Positions 7,910 through 16,479 of a DNA stretch of 64,000 bases are shown in pieces. The stretch covers positions 1 to 64,000 of the forward strand of contig NZ_OMOQ01000003.1 of NCBI RefSeq assembly GCF_900302475.1, read 5' to 3'. Made by a program: the position numbers and the translations under genes. The first letter of the stretch is position 1. Each line of letters opens with the position of its first letter. This stretch comes from Defluviimonas aquaemixtae. GTDB taxonomy: Bacteria; Pseudomonadota; Alphaproteobacteria; Rhodobacterales; Rhodobacteraceae. The notes below the pieces were generated by a model. That model saw only the letters and a program-made list of their open reading frames with translations, searched no databases and was not told the DNA's origin.

Positions 7910-9049
7910 TCAGGCCGACACGAGTTCGCGCGCGGTCTCGTCGATCTTCAGGATCACGTCGAGGATCAGCGTCGCGGGATCGAGATTGACCGCCCTCCCA
8001 TGCCGCGCCCGTGCGCCGAGTGTCTGCTGAAGCTCCGCCCACCGTCGGCCCGCGACTGGATCGGGTGCGAGGCGGGCGAGCAGCTCGGTTTCGCCCGGTG
8101 CCGCCTCGGATCCCGCCGCGCCGAGCGCGCCCCTGCGGGCGAGACGGGCGAGGAAGAGGTCGATCAGGGACAGAAGAAGGTCGAGCCGCTCCTCCGCGCC
8201 GCGCCGCGCGGCGGCTTCGGCCAGTTTCAGCGCCCTTGGCCGGTCGAGACGCGGGACCGAGCGGATCAGGTCCACGATCGCGGCATAGGTCTCGATCCCA
8301 TCGAGATTGACCAGCCGGATCGCCTCGCCCACGGAGCCGCCCGACAGGGCCGACAGCGCCTCTCCGTCGCCCAGTTCGGCACCAGCCTGCCGCATCGCCT
8401 CCACCAGGTCGCTGGACGCGAGCGTTCCGAGCTTCAGCGCGCGGCAGCGGGACCGGATCGTGGGCAGAAGCCGCGAGGGCTGGTGGCTGACGAGCAGAAA
8501 GGTGACGCCGGCCGGCGGCTCTTCGAGCATCTTCAATAGCGCGTTCGCGGCGGCAATGTTCATCTCGTCGGCCGCGTCGACGATCACGACCCGGTGCCCG
8601 CCATCGGCTGCCGAGAGCTGAAGGAAGCTTCTGAGCTTCCGAACCTCGTCCACGGTGATCACTGTCTTCAGGCGCTTCCTGTCCTCGTCCCACGCCCGGC
8701 GCAGCAGGAAGAGCCGCGGCTCGGCCCCGGCATGGATGCGGCGCGCGACGGGGTGGCCAGCGTCAATGTCGAGCGACTGGGGCGCGGGTGGAGGCCCGGC
8801 ATCTGCGAATAGGCCGCCTTCGCCGTCATCCGCTTTCGTGGCAAGCAGGAAGCGTGCGACCCGCCAGGCGAGCGTCGCCTTGCCGACGCCGAAGGGCCCC
8901 GTCAGAAGCCATGCGTGATGAAGCCGGCCGCCTGCATGGGCGTCGAGGAAGGCGGCCTCGGCCGTTGCCTGTCCGATCAGCCGGCCGGTGTCGCGCGGAT
9001 GCGGTGCGCCTTCCACGCGGTCGGGTTCGGGAAGTGCATCGTCCGTCAT
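7910..9049 (-). CDS. holB: DNA polymerase III delta' subunit
   Basis: The 379-residue protein is HolB, the clamp-loader delta' subunit. A degenerate P-loop in LTGPFGVGKATLAWRVA and the sensor segment TVDEVRKLRSFLQ are visible, with the SRC segment (IRSRCRALKLG) in the arginine-finger region. Length is at the long end for the family, as usual in alphaproteobacteria. Its ATG overlaps the tmk stop by 4 bp, giving the conserved tmk-holB coupling. It loads the beta clamp at the replication fork. Confidence 0.95.
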   Translation of the reverse strand: MTDDALPEPDRVEGAPHPRDTGRLIGQATAEAAFLDAHAGGRLHHAWLLTGPFGVGKATLAWRVARFLLATKADDGEGGLFADAGPPPAPQSLDIDAGHPVARRIHAGAEPRLFLLRRAWDEDRKRLKTVITVDEVRKLRSFLQLSAADGGHRVVIVDAADEMNIAAANALLKMLEEPPAGVTFLLVSHQPSRLLPTIRSRCRALKLGTLASSDLVEAMRQAGAELGDGEALSALSGGSVGEAIRLVNLDGIETYAAIVDLIRSVPRLDRPRALKLAEAAARRGAEERLDLLLSLIDLFLARLARRGALGAAGSEAAPGETELLARLAPDPVAGRRWAELQQTLGARARHGRAVNLDPATLILDVILKIDETARELVSA

Positions 9050-9657
9050 GACAGGGCCCGTACCGCGATGCTGGCAACGTCGGCAGCGATTTCATCAGGA
9101 GCGCGATTGCCGTCGATCACGCGGCACCGTTCGGGAAACTCGTCCGCGAGCGCGAGGAAGCCCTCGCGCATGCGCTTTTGCAGATCGGCGCCGAAATCCT
9201 CGAACCTTTCCTCGTGGCCGTTGCGGCCTTTCGCGCGCGAGAGACCGGTCTCGGGATCCATGTCGATAATGAAGGTCAGGTCGGGCTCGCGCCGGATCAT
9301 TAAGTCGTGAAGCTTGTCAACGACCTCCCGCAGATCGCCCCTAGACATGCCCTGATACATCCGAGTCGAATCGGCGAAGCGGTCGCAGATGACCACCTTT
9401 CCGGCCTTCAGAGCCGGCTCGATGACGCGCTCCAAATGGTCGCGCCGGGCAGCGGTGAAAAGCAGGATCTCCGTTTCCGCCGACCAGCGTTCGGGATCGC
9501 CCTCTAGGACCAGCCGCCGGATTTCCTCGGCGCCCGCGCTGCCGCCAGGCTCCCGCGTGAGAACGACGTCATGCCCCGCCGCGCGCAGAACATCCGCCAG
9601 GCGGCGGGCCTGGGTCGACTTGCCCGAGCCGTCGATCCCCTCGAACGTGATGAACAT
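9046..9657 (-). CDS. tmk: thymidylate kinase
   Basis: The 203-residue protein starts MFITFEGIDGSGKSTQ with a P-loop at residues 7-14, followed by LTREPGGSAGAEEIR, the DRF-type catalytic segment in VICDRFADST, and a lid region. It phosphorylates dTMP to dTDP. It overlaps holB by 4 bp and follows the carboxypeptidase gene by 8 bp, so it lies in the SPOR-dacC-tmk-holB operon. Confidence 0.97.
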   Translation of the reverse strand: MFITFEGIDGSGKSTQARRLADVLRAAGHDVVLTREPGGSAGAEEIRRLVLEGDPERWSAETEILLFTAARRDHLERVIEPALKAGKVVICDRFADSTRMYQGMSRGDLREVVDKLHDLMIRREPDLTFIIDMDPETGLSRAKGRNGHEERFEDFGADLQKRMREGFLALADEFPERCRVIDGNRAPDEIAADVASIAVRALS

Positions 9658-9665
9658 TGCCCGCG

Positions 9666-10811
9666 TCAGATGCCGATCTCGGCAAGAACGCGTTTCGACA
9701 GGACGCCGAAGGCGGTCCGGAGCCGCGTCGTGAAGCCGCCCCGCGGCACGGCCCGCTCGGCCACCAGCGGAATCGACACGGGCTCCACGCCCGGGATCTC
9801 CACGATCATTTCGGCGAGCTTCTGTCCTTCCTCCACGGGAGCCTCGATCGGGCCAGTGTAGACAATATTAGCCTTCAGCTTCTCGCGCGCGAGCGAAGGC
9901 AGGAGCAGCGACAGATCTTCCTCAACGACAAGCCCGACGCGCGAGATTTCGCCCAGCCAGATGTCAGCCTCCGAGATGCGCGTTCCCTTCGGCGCGATCG
10001 TTTTCTGAACGAATTCGCGAAACGCCCAGGTCACGATGCGCTCCGACTCCTCTGCGCGCTCACGCTCATTGGCCAGGCCGTTGACGGCAAAGACAATCCG
10101 GCGCCCGTCCTGAATGGCCGAACCGACAAGGCCGTACCCTGCCTCTTCGGTGTGGCCGGTCTTCAGACCGTCGGCACCGATGCCAAGCTTGAGAAGCGGA
10201 TTGCGGTTGAACCGGTTGTCCGGCGAACGGCCGTCATAGGGAAATTCCGTCAGCGCGAAATAGCCATAGTATTCGGGAAACTCCTCGATCAGCCGGACAG
10301 AGAGTTGGCCGAGATCGTGCATGCTCATCCGCTGGTTGGGATGGGGCCAGCCATGAGAATTGGCGAAGGTCGAATGCTCAAGTCCCAGCGATTTCGCGCG
10401 TTCGTTCATCTTGCGCGCGAAGTCCTCCTCGGTGCCGGCCAGCCCTTCTGCCACGACGACGCAGGCATCGTTGCCCGAGAGAACGACGATGCCCTTGATC
10501 AGTTCCTCGACTGTGGGCCGGTCGGTTTCGTTCAGGAACATGGTTGATCCGCCCATTGCCTTCGCACGCGCCGAGACGGCGAAGCGTTCGTCGAGCCGCA
10601 CCCGGCCGTCGCGCAAGGCTTCGAAGAGCATGTTCAGCGTCATCAGCTTCGACATAGACGCGGGCGGTAGCATCTCATCCGCGTTCTTCGAGAGAAGCAC
10701 TGTGCCGGTCGTGACGTCATAGACCCAGGCGGCGCCCGCACGAGTCTCAAAGGCGCCGGCCGGCAGGGCAGTCGTGAGCGCGAGGATCAGAAGGGCGGCG
10801 AGACGGATCAT
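9666..10811 (-). CDS. D-alanyl-D-alanine carboxypeptidase (class C low-molecular-weight PBP)
   Basis: The 381-residue precursor has a Sec signal (residues 1-20, ending at ...ALPAGAF) and the three active-site motifs SMSK (52-55), SGN (112-114) and KTG (217-219). A C-terminal beta domain of the PBP5 type follows, and an amphipathic C-terminus ends VLSKRVLAEIGI. It trims the terminal D-Ala from peptidoglycan stem peptides in the periplasm. The ATG at 10811 is chosen because it directly precedes the signal peptide; the longer frame would start at TTG. It lies 20 bp after the SPOR lipoprotein gene. Confidence 0.93.
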   Translation of the reverse strand: MIRLAALLILALTTALPAGAFETRAGAAWVYDVTTGTVLLSKNADEMLPPASMSKLMTLNMLFEALRDGRVRLDERFAVSARAKAMGGSTMFLNETDRPTVEELIKGIVVLSGNDACVVVAEGLAGTEEDFARKMNERAKSLGLEHSTFANSHGWPHPNQRMSMHDLGQLSVRLIEEFPEYYGYFALTEFPYDGRSPDNRFNRNPLLKLGIGADGLKTGHTEEAGYGLVGSAIQDGRRIVFAVNGLANERERAEESERIVTWAFREFVQKTIAPKGTRISEADIWLGEISRVGLVVEEDLSLLLPSLAREKLKANIVYTGPIEAPVEEGQKLAEMIVEIPGVEPVSIPLVAERAVPRGGFTTRLRTAFGVLSKRVLAEIGI

Positions 10812-10831
10812 GTTCGGGACCTGCGGCTCTT

Positions 10832-11866
10832 TCAATTCGTGACGGGATAGGCGTCGGGATAACCGATGCCCTTGACCCGCGCGGCCAGGGCGTCGCGTTC
10901 GGCCCCGCTGGCGGCCGGTCCGACGATCACGCGCCAGTAGGTCTTGCCCTGGCTTTCGTCGGGGATGATGGTTGCGGTCATGCCTGCAGCTTTCATCTGG
11001 CCCCCTGCGCGGTTGGCATTCGCCTCGGTGCTGAAAATGCCAATCTGCACATAGGCGCGCTGCAGCGAGGACGGCGCAGGGGCGGCAGGTGCGGCCGCGA
11101 CGGCTGTGTCCACGTCTTCGGCGCGATCGATCGCGGCAGAGGCGGTGGCCGTGACGTCCTCGAGCGGGGCCTGCTCGATCGAACCCGACGCGACGCCAGC
11201 GGCCACGGGTTCATCCGTCACAGGCTCCTGCTTCGGCTTCTTCCGGAACAGTCCGAATAGACCGCGCTTGGCGGGCTTCGGCGCGGCAGCCGCGGGCGCA
11301 GGCAACGCCGCAGCATCGGTGGCACTCGCTGCGACGGCGCTTTCCGGATCAGGCGTGGCGGCGTCTGTGGGCGCCGCGTCTTCGGCAACCTCCGTCGCAG
11401 GTTCCGGCGCTGCAGGAGCTGGTGCCTGCGGCTCCTCGCGTCTCAGCGCCACGACGTTCAAATCGGCGGGCTGACCTGCGAGCATCCCAAGGGCTTCGGC
11501 AGCGTCGGACGAGACCTGGAGGCTCGGCCCGGGAGTGTCGCGCTCACGCCTGAAAAGCGCGCCCACCACCGATTTGCCATTCGTCGGGTTGCGGATCATA
11601 ACGCGTTCCGGATCGATGACAGACGAATGCGCGACCCAGACACCGCCGAGCGAGGGGCGCCCGTCCCAGAGGCCCTCGCCGGACAATTGGAAGACGTCTG
11701 GCGCCTCAACATCCGCGCCCGCCGAGGCGCGCGACATTTCGGGCGGCACGATATTGTCAGATGAGCTGTTCGCTGCGCCGAAAGGCGAGGGTCCGCCCTC
11801 GCAACCTGCGACCGCCAAGATCACTGCCGCTGCCAGTGAGGCCCGCACCATTCCACGCCCTGTCAT
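10832..11866 (-). CDS. SPOR-domain lipoprotein (RlpA-like or septal)
   Basis: The 344-residue protein has a lipoprotein signal with lipobox LAVAGC (Cys22) and an N-terminal segment containing WVAHSSVI and MIRNPTNGKSVVGALFRRE, resembling the double-psi beta-barrel of RlpA-type proteins. A long Ala/Pro/Glu-rich linker follows, then a C-terminal SPOR domain (about residues 265-344, starting at YVQIGIFSTEANANRAG). SPOR domains bind denuded glycan at the septum. It is first in the operon with the carboxypeptidase and so probably helps cell-wall remodelling. Confidence 0.85.
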   Translation of the reverse strand: MTGRGMVRASLAAAVILAVAGCEGGPSPFGAANSSSDNIVPPEMSRASAGADVEAPDVFQLSGEGLWDGRPSLGGVWVAHSSVIDPERVMIRNPTNGKSVVGALFRRERDTPGPSLQVSSDAAEALGMLAGQPADLNVVALRREEPQAPAPAAPEPATEVAEDAAPTDAATPDPESAVAASATDAAALPAPAAAAPKPAKRGLFGLFRKKPKQEPVTDEPVAAGVASGSIEQAPLEDVTATASAAIDRAEDVDTAVAAAPAAPAPSSLQRAYVQIGIFSTEANANRAGGQMKAAGMTATIIPDESQGKTYWRVIVGPAASGAERDALAARVKGIGYPDAYPVTN

Positions 11867-12105
11867 TCCTGCCCCCGTCCGCGCACGCCTGCCGCGCAGC
11901 GCTCAAACTGCCCCGATGATGAGATTGCCGGCAGACCCTGCGACCATACCCGCCAACCCTCACGCTCAACCGTCGCGCCTTCTGTCGCGCTTGGCGCGAG
12001 TTTAGCTGCTCCAACAGCGCAAGAAAAGGCTCGCAGGGCCATCTGGCGGAATTCGGCCCGACGCGCCTTTCAGAATCGCCCGCCGCTCGCTAAGTCGTCC
12101 GTGTC
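11867..12105. other. intergenic region upstream of SPOR operon and tRNA-Ser
   Basis: No coding sequence is supported in these 239 bp. The region should hold the promoter of the minus-strand SPOR-dacC-tmk-holB operon and that of the plus-strand tRNA. I see no unambiguous promoter boxes. Confidence 0.4.
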
Positions 12106-12196
12106 GGAGGAGTGGCAGAGTGGTTGAATGCACCGGTCTTGAAAACCGACGTAGGTCAAAAGCCTACCGTGGGTTCGAATCCCACCTCCTCCGCCA
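12106..12196 (+). tRNA. tRNA-Ser (anticodon UGA)
   Basis: The 7-bp acceptor stem pairs GGAGGAG (12106-12112) with CTCCTCC (12186-12192), followed by discriminator G and an encoded CCA. The anticodon loop CTTGAAA carries TGA and is flanked by a CCGGT/ACCGA-type stem. A long variable arm (GTAGGTCAAAAGCCTAC) and the T-arm GGGTTCGAATCCC mark a class II tRNA-Ser. Length is 91 nt including CCA. It reads UCN codons, mainly UCA. Confidence 0.96.
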
Positions 12197-12331
12197 CGAG
12201 TCGAACGAGCTTGCCATCGAACCGGAGCGGCATGCGCGCCGACCGATCCATCATCCCGCGACCGGTCATTGCGCCCCTTGTCGGCGCTTCGGACAAGACT
12301 GCCGCTCCCGCCTTTTCAAGGATCCGCTGCC

Positions 12332-12700
12332 TCAGAATGACAAAGTCGCGGCCCCATTCTTGATCTCCTCGTGAACGGCGCTGGCTCCCACGATCATGAC
12401 GCCCGAGAGAAGGTCATCTTGCGTATAGCCGCGGGACTTCACACAGGGAGGGCATGCCCATATCGTGCCGCCGCGCTGCTGGAAGTCCGCGATCAGTTGC
12501 GCCAGCGGATCCAGCGGGGGGACATGCGTCATTGACTGCCCGTTGCGGCGTACCAGGTCGATGGCGGTGCTTGATAGAAATACACACACTTTCAGGCCCG
12601 CAGTAATCCCTCCGTTGGCGACGGTAAATGCGACGGAGGACAGTTCGGAGTCGATTCCCCTAGTGACCAGTACGACGAGTTTGTCGGTTTTAGCGTTCAT
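12332..12700 (-). CDS. DsrE-family sulfur-relay-like protein
   Basis: The 122-residue protein has a DsrE/DsrF-like alpha/beta fold pattern: KLVVLVTRG at the N-terminus, TAGLKVCVFLSSTAIDLV, GGTIWACPPCVKSRGY and the C-terminal GVMIVGASAVHEEI. The ACPPCVKSRG segment is the position where the DsrE family carries its conserved cysteine. Start ATG 12700 has GAGG 6 nt upstream, which rules out the longer reading frame. It is divergent from an AraC regulator, 59 bp away, which may control it. Function in sulfur transfer or as a predicted peroxiredoxin is not shown. Confidence 0.8.
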   Translation of the reverse strand: MNAKTDKLVVLVTRGIDSELSSVAFTVANGGITAGLKVCVFLSSTAIDLVRRNGQSMTHVPPLDPLAQLIADFQQRGGTIWACPPCVKSRGYTQDDLLSGVMIVGASAVHEEIKNGAATLSF

Positions 12701-12759
12701 GTTAACCTCGAAGTTGGGTATGTTTATTCGTACGGGCATGTAGCGCCACTTCGAGTGGT

Positions 12760-13755
12760 TTGGCTTTGGCTGGACGTCCAGAAGACTTGACCCCGAATCC
12801 GAACCAAGTGCGCAGAGACCCCGGCGCCCTGATTGCCTTGCTGTTGCGACGCGTGCGCATCACCGATTCGATGCAATATTGCTTCGTGCCATCCGGCGAT
12901 TGGGAGACCGATGCCTCTCCGGCGCCTTACAAGCCGAAGGATGCGATCGGATTCCACATTCTCGCCGGGGGCTCTTGCTGGCTTGAGATCGGAAGTGAGC
13001 GCACGATGCTCCGCGAAGGCGATATAGCTGCGTTCCCGTTCGGAACCCTGCACAGGATCGGCGCTGGTTCGGGCGGATCGGAGATCGATCCCGGCGGCGC
13101 GCTTCCTCCAACGCCGTGGATCGAGACACCCGTCCTGCGATTCGGCAATTCCAAAAGGGTCGTCCGCATGCTCTGTGGTTACGTGCGTTGCGAGGCAACG
13201 CACTTTCGACCGTTCCGACGTTCGTTGCCGGAGTTCATCCATGTGTCGACCGCCAATGACGGCGATTGGCTCAGCGGCATCATCGCTCAGATCGTGCGCG
13301 AAGTGGATGTGCCCAGGCGCGGAGGGACAGCGATGCTTGAGCGATTGACCGAAATCGCCCTCCTCGAAGTGCTGCGTCGGCAGTTCCTGCAAGGCAGCGC
13401 CGGCTATGCCGGATGGCTCGAGGCAATTCAGGACCCCGTCGTCGGTCGTTGCTTAGACTTGCTTCATGGCGAACCGATGCGACCATGGACGCTCAACATT
13501 CTCGCTCGTGACGTCGGCGCGTCCCGCAGCGTTGTCGCAGACCGTTTCGCCGAGAAGTTGGGCATCGCACCCATCGCATATCTCCGCGACTGGCGGTTGT
13601 TTCTCGCACGCGAACGGCTGGTGCAAACCAACGTTCCGATAGCCTTGCTCGCCGCCGAGGCAGGCTACGCCTCCGAGGCAGCCTTCAACCGCGCCTTCGG
13701 GAGAGCGAACGGCCTTCCACCTGCTGCCTTTCGGAGGCAGAACAAGCCATCCTAG
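12760..13755 (+). CDS. AraC-family transcriptional regulator with N-terminal cupin
   Basis: The protein (331 aa if started at the TTG at 12760) has a cupin-type sensor domain, visible as GFHILAGGSCWLEI and REGDIAAFPFGTLHRI. A C-terminal AraC double helix-turn-helix covers about residues 225-325; the second HTH reads PIALLAAEAGYASEAAFNRAF and ends with the GLPPAAFRR tail. The start is uncertain: no ATG occurs until residue 38, and TTG codons at 12760, 12766 and 12787 are candidates. It probably controls the divergent DsrE-like gene or the oxidoreductase genes downstream. The ligand is unknown. Confidence 0.85.
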   Translation: MALAGRPEDLTPNPNQVRRDPGALIALLLRRVRITDSMQYCFVPSGDWETDASPAPYKPKDAIGFHILAGGSCWLEIGSERTMLREGDIAAFPFGTLHRIGAGSGGSEIDPGGALPPTPWIETPVLRFGNSKRVVRMLCGYVRCEATHFRPFRRSLPEFIHVSTANDGDWLSGIIAQIVREVDVPRRGGTAMLERLTEIALLEVLRRQFLQGSAGYAGWLEAIQDPVVGRCLDLLHGEPMRPWTLNILARDVGASRSVVADRFAEKLGIAPIAYLRDWRLFLARERLVQTNVPIALLAAEAGYASEAAFNRAFGRANGLPPAAFRRQNKPS

Positions 13756-14540
13756 GCAGAGTCATACGCGGCCCCATAGCGCCTCAGTTGGAGATCACTA
13801 GACGCGGGTCATTGATCCCATCGTCACCGTCCCACGGTCTCCCTTCCAGACGTCGAATATTTGCTGATCGCCCGCGGGATTTCCCTGACGTTTCATTGTC
13901 GAATTCCTCAAGGATGCGTAGCCTTCGCGTTTGTCGCCAAAACGGTGCTGGTCGCCTTTGTAGACAGAATAGCGGGTCCAGCATCACCCAGAACTTACTC
14001 GCCAACGCGGAAATCGGGTGAATTGAGCCGATCTTCCACGGTTCTGGGCGAGGGCGACGAATGAAATCAAAGAGTTGGAGGGCAGTTGCAGAGACACTGA
14101 ACGGGGAGTGCGTGCATCCCGAGCAGGTGCATTCTCGCGCCGATCGACGAACCCGAGCAAGAAGAATGAAAAACGCTGTCAGGATGCAAACACGAAGCAC
14201 CGTGTCTTGTCGCGCCGGCCGAGCGGCGCTGCGGGGCGGACGATTGAGTCGAGAGTGAGACGCTCGAGTCCAGCACCGGCGGGGAGGACGCGCCGGATAA
14301 AAGATGCCGCCCCTGCTCGGTGGACACGACCCTGCCGGTTCGAGATGCACGAGGCGTGTTTCATTCCTTCTTCCTGCAACCTCTCAACAGTGCTAGTATT
14401 TCTCGGTTTCCAATTTGCGCCGAGACACTGCTCGCGATAACAGAGAACATCCTGGCTTGCCACGAGCCGATCAACCATCGAGTCCTTCCGAGGAACTGGC
14501 CGAGCGCCGCGGCTGGAGAGGTCCAACCTTAGCCAACGGC
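13756..14540. other. 785-bp region without a convincing gene
   Basis: Short frames exist on both strands, the longest being 188 codons on the minus strand (13784-14350). None shows a recognisable domain, ribosome site or consistent amino-acid composition. The region contains stretches that are visibly less GC-rich than its neighbours, for example 13900-14080 and 14340-14420, suggesting old decayed or imported DNA. It also carries the presumed promoter for the FMN-barrel operon starting near 14541. Confidence 0.5.
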
Positions 14541-15008
14541 GTGCTCACTCCCGACCTCGCGGAGTTTTGCCAAAGCGGGATCAGCATCGTCATGGCAAGC
14601 CGTGATTCCTCCGGGCGACCGATCGTCGCCCGCGGTCTCGCCTGCCGCATCGACGGCGAGGGGCGAATTCGGGTGATGTTCCGTGAGCCGCCCAATCTGG
14701 ACTTGCAGCGGGCGGTTGCGGCGGGGGCGCCGATCGCCGCGACATTCACAAAGCCCTATTCGCACCGCTCGATCCAGCTCAAGGCCGATCGCGCCGAAAT
14801 TGTTCGCCCGGCTCCTCCGGATGGTCCTGCGGCATTCGCCCAGACACGCGCCTTCCGCGAAGAACTGGTCAGCGTTGGTTACGCCGAGACGCTTGCCTCC
14901 GGTTACACACGGTTCGAACTACATGAGCTTGCCGCTCTGGAATTCGTACCCGAGAGCGCCTTCGTGCAGACGCCCGGCCCGAGCGCAGGGAGCTCGTTGT
15001 CGCCATGA
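14541..15008 (+). CDS. pyridoxamine 5'-phosphate oxidase-like FMN-binding split-barrel protein
   Basis: A GTG at 14541 gives 155 residues. The segment FCQSGISIVMASRDSSGRP starts a split barrel, and continues with VARGLACRI and IAATFTKPYSHRSIQLKAD, a pattern like small FMN/F420/heme-binding PNPOx-superfamily proteins. A longer frame to 14415 would begin with TTG and add a non-homologous-looking tail, so GTG is preferred. No strong Shine-Dalgarno is close (GGAGAGG lies about 20 nt upstream), so the start is tentative. It overlaps the next gene by 4 bp (ATGA). Both encode related folds and probably act together. Confidence 0.7.
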   Translation: MLTPDLAEFCQSGISIVMASRDSSGRPIVARGLACRIDGEGRIRVMFREPPNLDLQRAVAAGAPIAATFTKPYSHRSIQLKADRAEIVRPAPPDGPAAFAQTRAFREELVSVGYAETLASGYTRFELHELAALEFVPESAFVQTPGPSAGSSLSP

Positions 15009-16360
15009 CTAGTCCCTCGCTCGACGTTATTCGAAATTGCTTTGAAGGCATCGTGCCCGCAGTGCTCGCGACTTGCGATGCCGAGGGCGCGCCGAATGTC
15101 TCTCTCGTGTCGCAGGTCCACTACGTCGATTGCACGCGCGTGGCGCTGAGCTACCAATTCTTCAACAAGACGCGGCGCAACATTCTCGACACGGGCCTTG
15201 CAGCTGTGTCGGTCCTGGACCCCGAGAGCGTGACAGACTACCGGCTCGACCTCGTCTACAAGGAAACCCAGTCCGAGGGCCCGCTTTTCGAGATCATGAA
15301 AGCTAAACTGGCAGGTATCGCCTCGCATACCGGCATGGAAGGCGTGTTCCAATTGCTCGGCGCGGACATCTTCAGCGTCGTCTCGGTGGAAGCCACCTCG
15401 GGGCCATTTGTCTTGCCTCCGAGCTCGCCGCGAAATCTACTCTCCGCAGTCCGGCGAAGCTGGGGCGAACTGGGCGAAGCCCGCGAACTCGGAGCGCTCT
15501 TCGACCGCGCGCTCGATTGCCTCGGGCGCTACTTCAGCATCGAACACGCAATGATCCTTATGCACGACGAGGCGGCCGGCAGGCTCTTCACGGTCGCCTC
15601 TACGGGCTATGCCCTGTCAGGGATCGGATCGGAGATCGCGCTCGGCCACGGCGTCATCGGCGTCGCTGCGAGAGAGCGCGTGCCGATTCGGGTCGGCCAT
15701 ATGACCTCGGACTACAGCTATGGCGCTGCACTGCGCGACCAGGCGCTTGACCATGGCATCGAAGCCATGGACGCAACCCAGATACCCTATCCCGGCCTCC
15801 CCGCACCCGAGAGCCAAATCGCGCTTCCAATCGTAGTTGGGGGCCGCACCGCTGGCGTACTTTTCGCCGAAAGCCCTGAGCCGATGCGGTTTCGCTACGA
15901 CGACGAGGACGCGTTGGCGCTCATCGCCGCGCGGGTCGGGGAGTTGATGGGCGCGGGCCTCGATGCCGTTGGGACGGAGAATGGCGCTCGTTCCGCGGCA
16001 GGAACGGCCGCACAGCCCATAAACGTGCGCCACTACGCTGCCGACAACAGTGTCTTCATCGACCATGACTACCTGATCAAGGGCGTCGCGGGCGCGATCT
16101 TCTGGAAACTCGTCTCCGAGCATCGCCAGACAGGGCGGTCCGAATTCACGAACCGCGAGCTACGTCTCGATCCCGCGCTGCGTCTGCCAGAGTTCGCCGA
16201 GAACCTCGAGGCGCGGCTTGTACTTCTGCAGAGGCGGCTAGTAGAGCGTTCCTGCCCGATCCGGATCGAAAAGGCTGGTCGCGGCCGCCTGAGGCTTTGC
16301 GTTCCCGGCACGTTGGTCCTCGAGGATATTCCCGCCGAAGACGGGAAGCTGACCGCTTAG
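15005..16360 (+). CDS. FMN-split-barrel + GAF + C-terminal winged-helix-like protein
   Basis: The 451-residue protein has three parts. Residues about 1-150 form a second PNPOx-like split barrel (AVLATCDAEGAPNVSLVSQ, then FFNKTRRNILD). Residues about 165-320 form a GAF domain (LGHGVIGVAARERVPIRV and ALPIVVGGRTAGVLFAES). Residues about 340-450 contain DHDYLIKGVAGAIFWKLV, SEFTNRELRLDP and GRGRLRLCVPG; I recall similar segments at the ends of bacterial signalling proteins, where they look like a winged-helix DNA-binding unit. This suggests a redox- or ligand-sensing regulator, which is an inference. It follows the small split-barrel gene with a 4-bp overlap. Confidence 0.72.
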   Translation: MTSPSLDVIRNCFEGIVPAVLATCDAEGAPNVSLVSQVHYVDCTRVALSYQFFNKTRRNILDTGLAAVSVLDPESVTDYRLDLVYKETQSEGPLFEIMKAKLAGIASHTGMEGVFQLLGADIFSVVSVEATSGPFVLPPSSPRNLLSAVRRSWGELGEARELGALFDRALDCLGRYFSIEHAMILMHDEAAGRLFTVASTGYALSGIGSEIALGHGVIGVAARERVPIRVGHMTSDYSYGAALRDQALDHGIEAMDATQIPYPGLPAPESQIALPIVVGGRTAGVLFAESPEPMRFRYDDEDALALIAARVGELMGAGLDAVGTENGARSAAGTAAQPINVRHYAADNSVFIDHDYLIKGVAGAIFWKLVSEHRQTGRSEFTNRELRLDPALRLPEFAENLEARLVLLQRRLVERSCPIRIEKAGRGRLRLCVPGTLVLEDIPAEDGKLTA

Positions 16361-16479
16361 TAAAAATTTAGCATTCCGTGCAGGGACTCTTACCGAGCCT
16401 CAGCGAAGGCATTGGTCTATTTCACTGCCCAGCGAGACCGGTCGCCGGTTTCGTTCTCCTTTCAAACCGAGTGATTGAA

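Noticed and set aside
13784..14350. 188-codon minus-strand frame in the long gene-poor region
   Set aside because: No ribosome site, no domain, and codon usage unlike its neighbours; considered non-coding.
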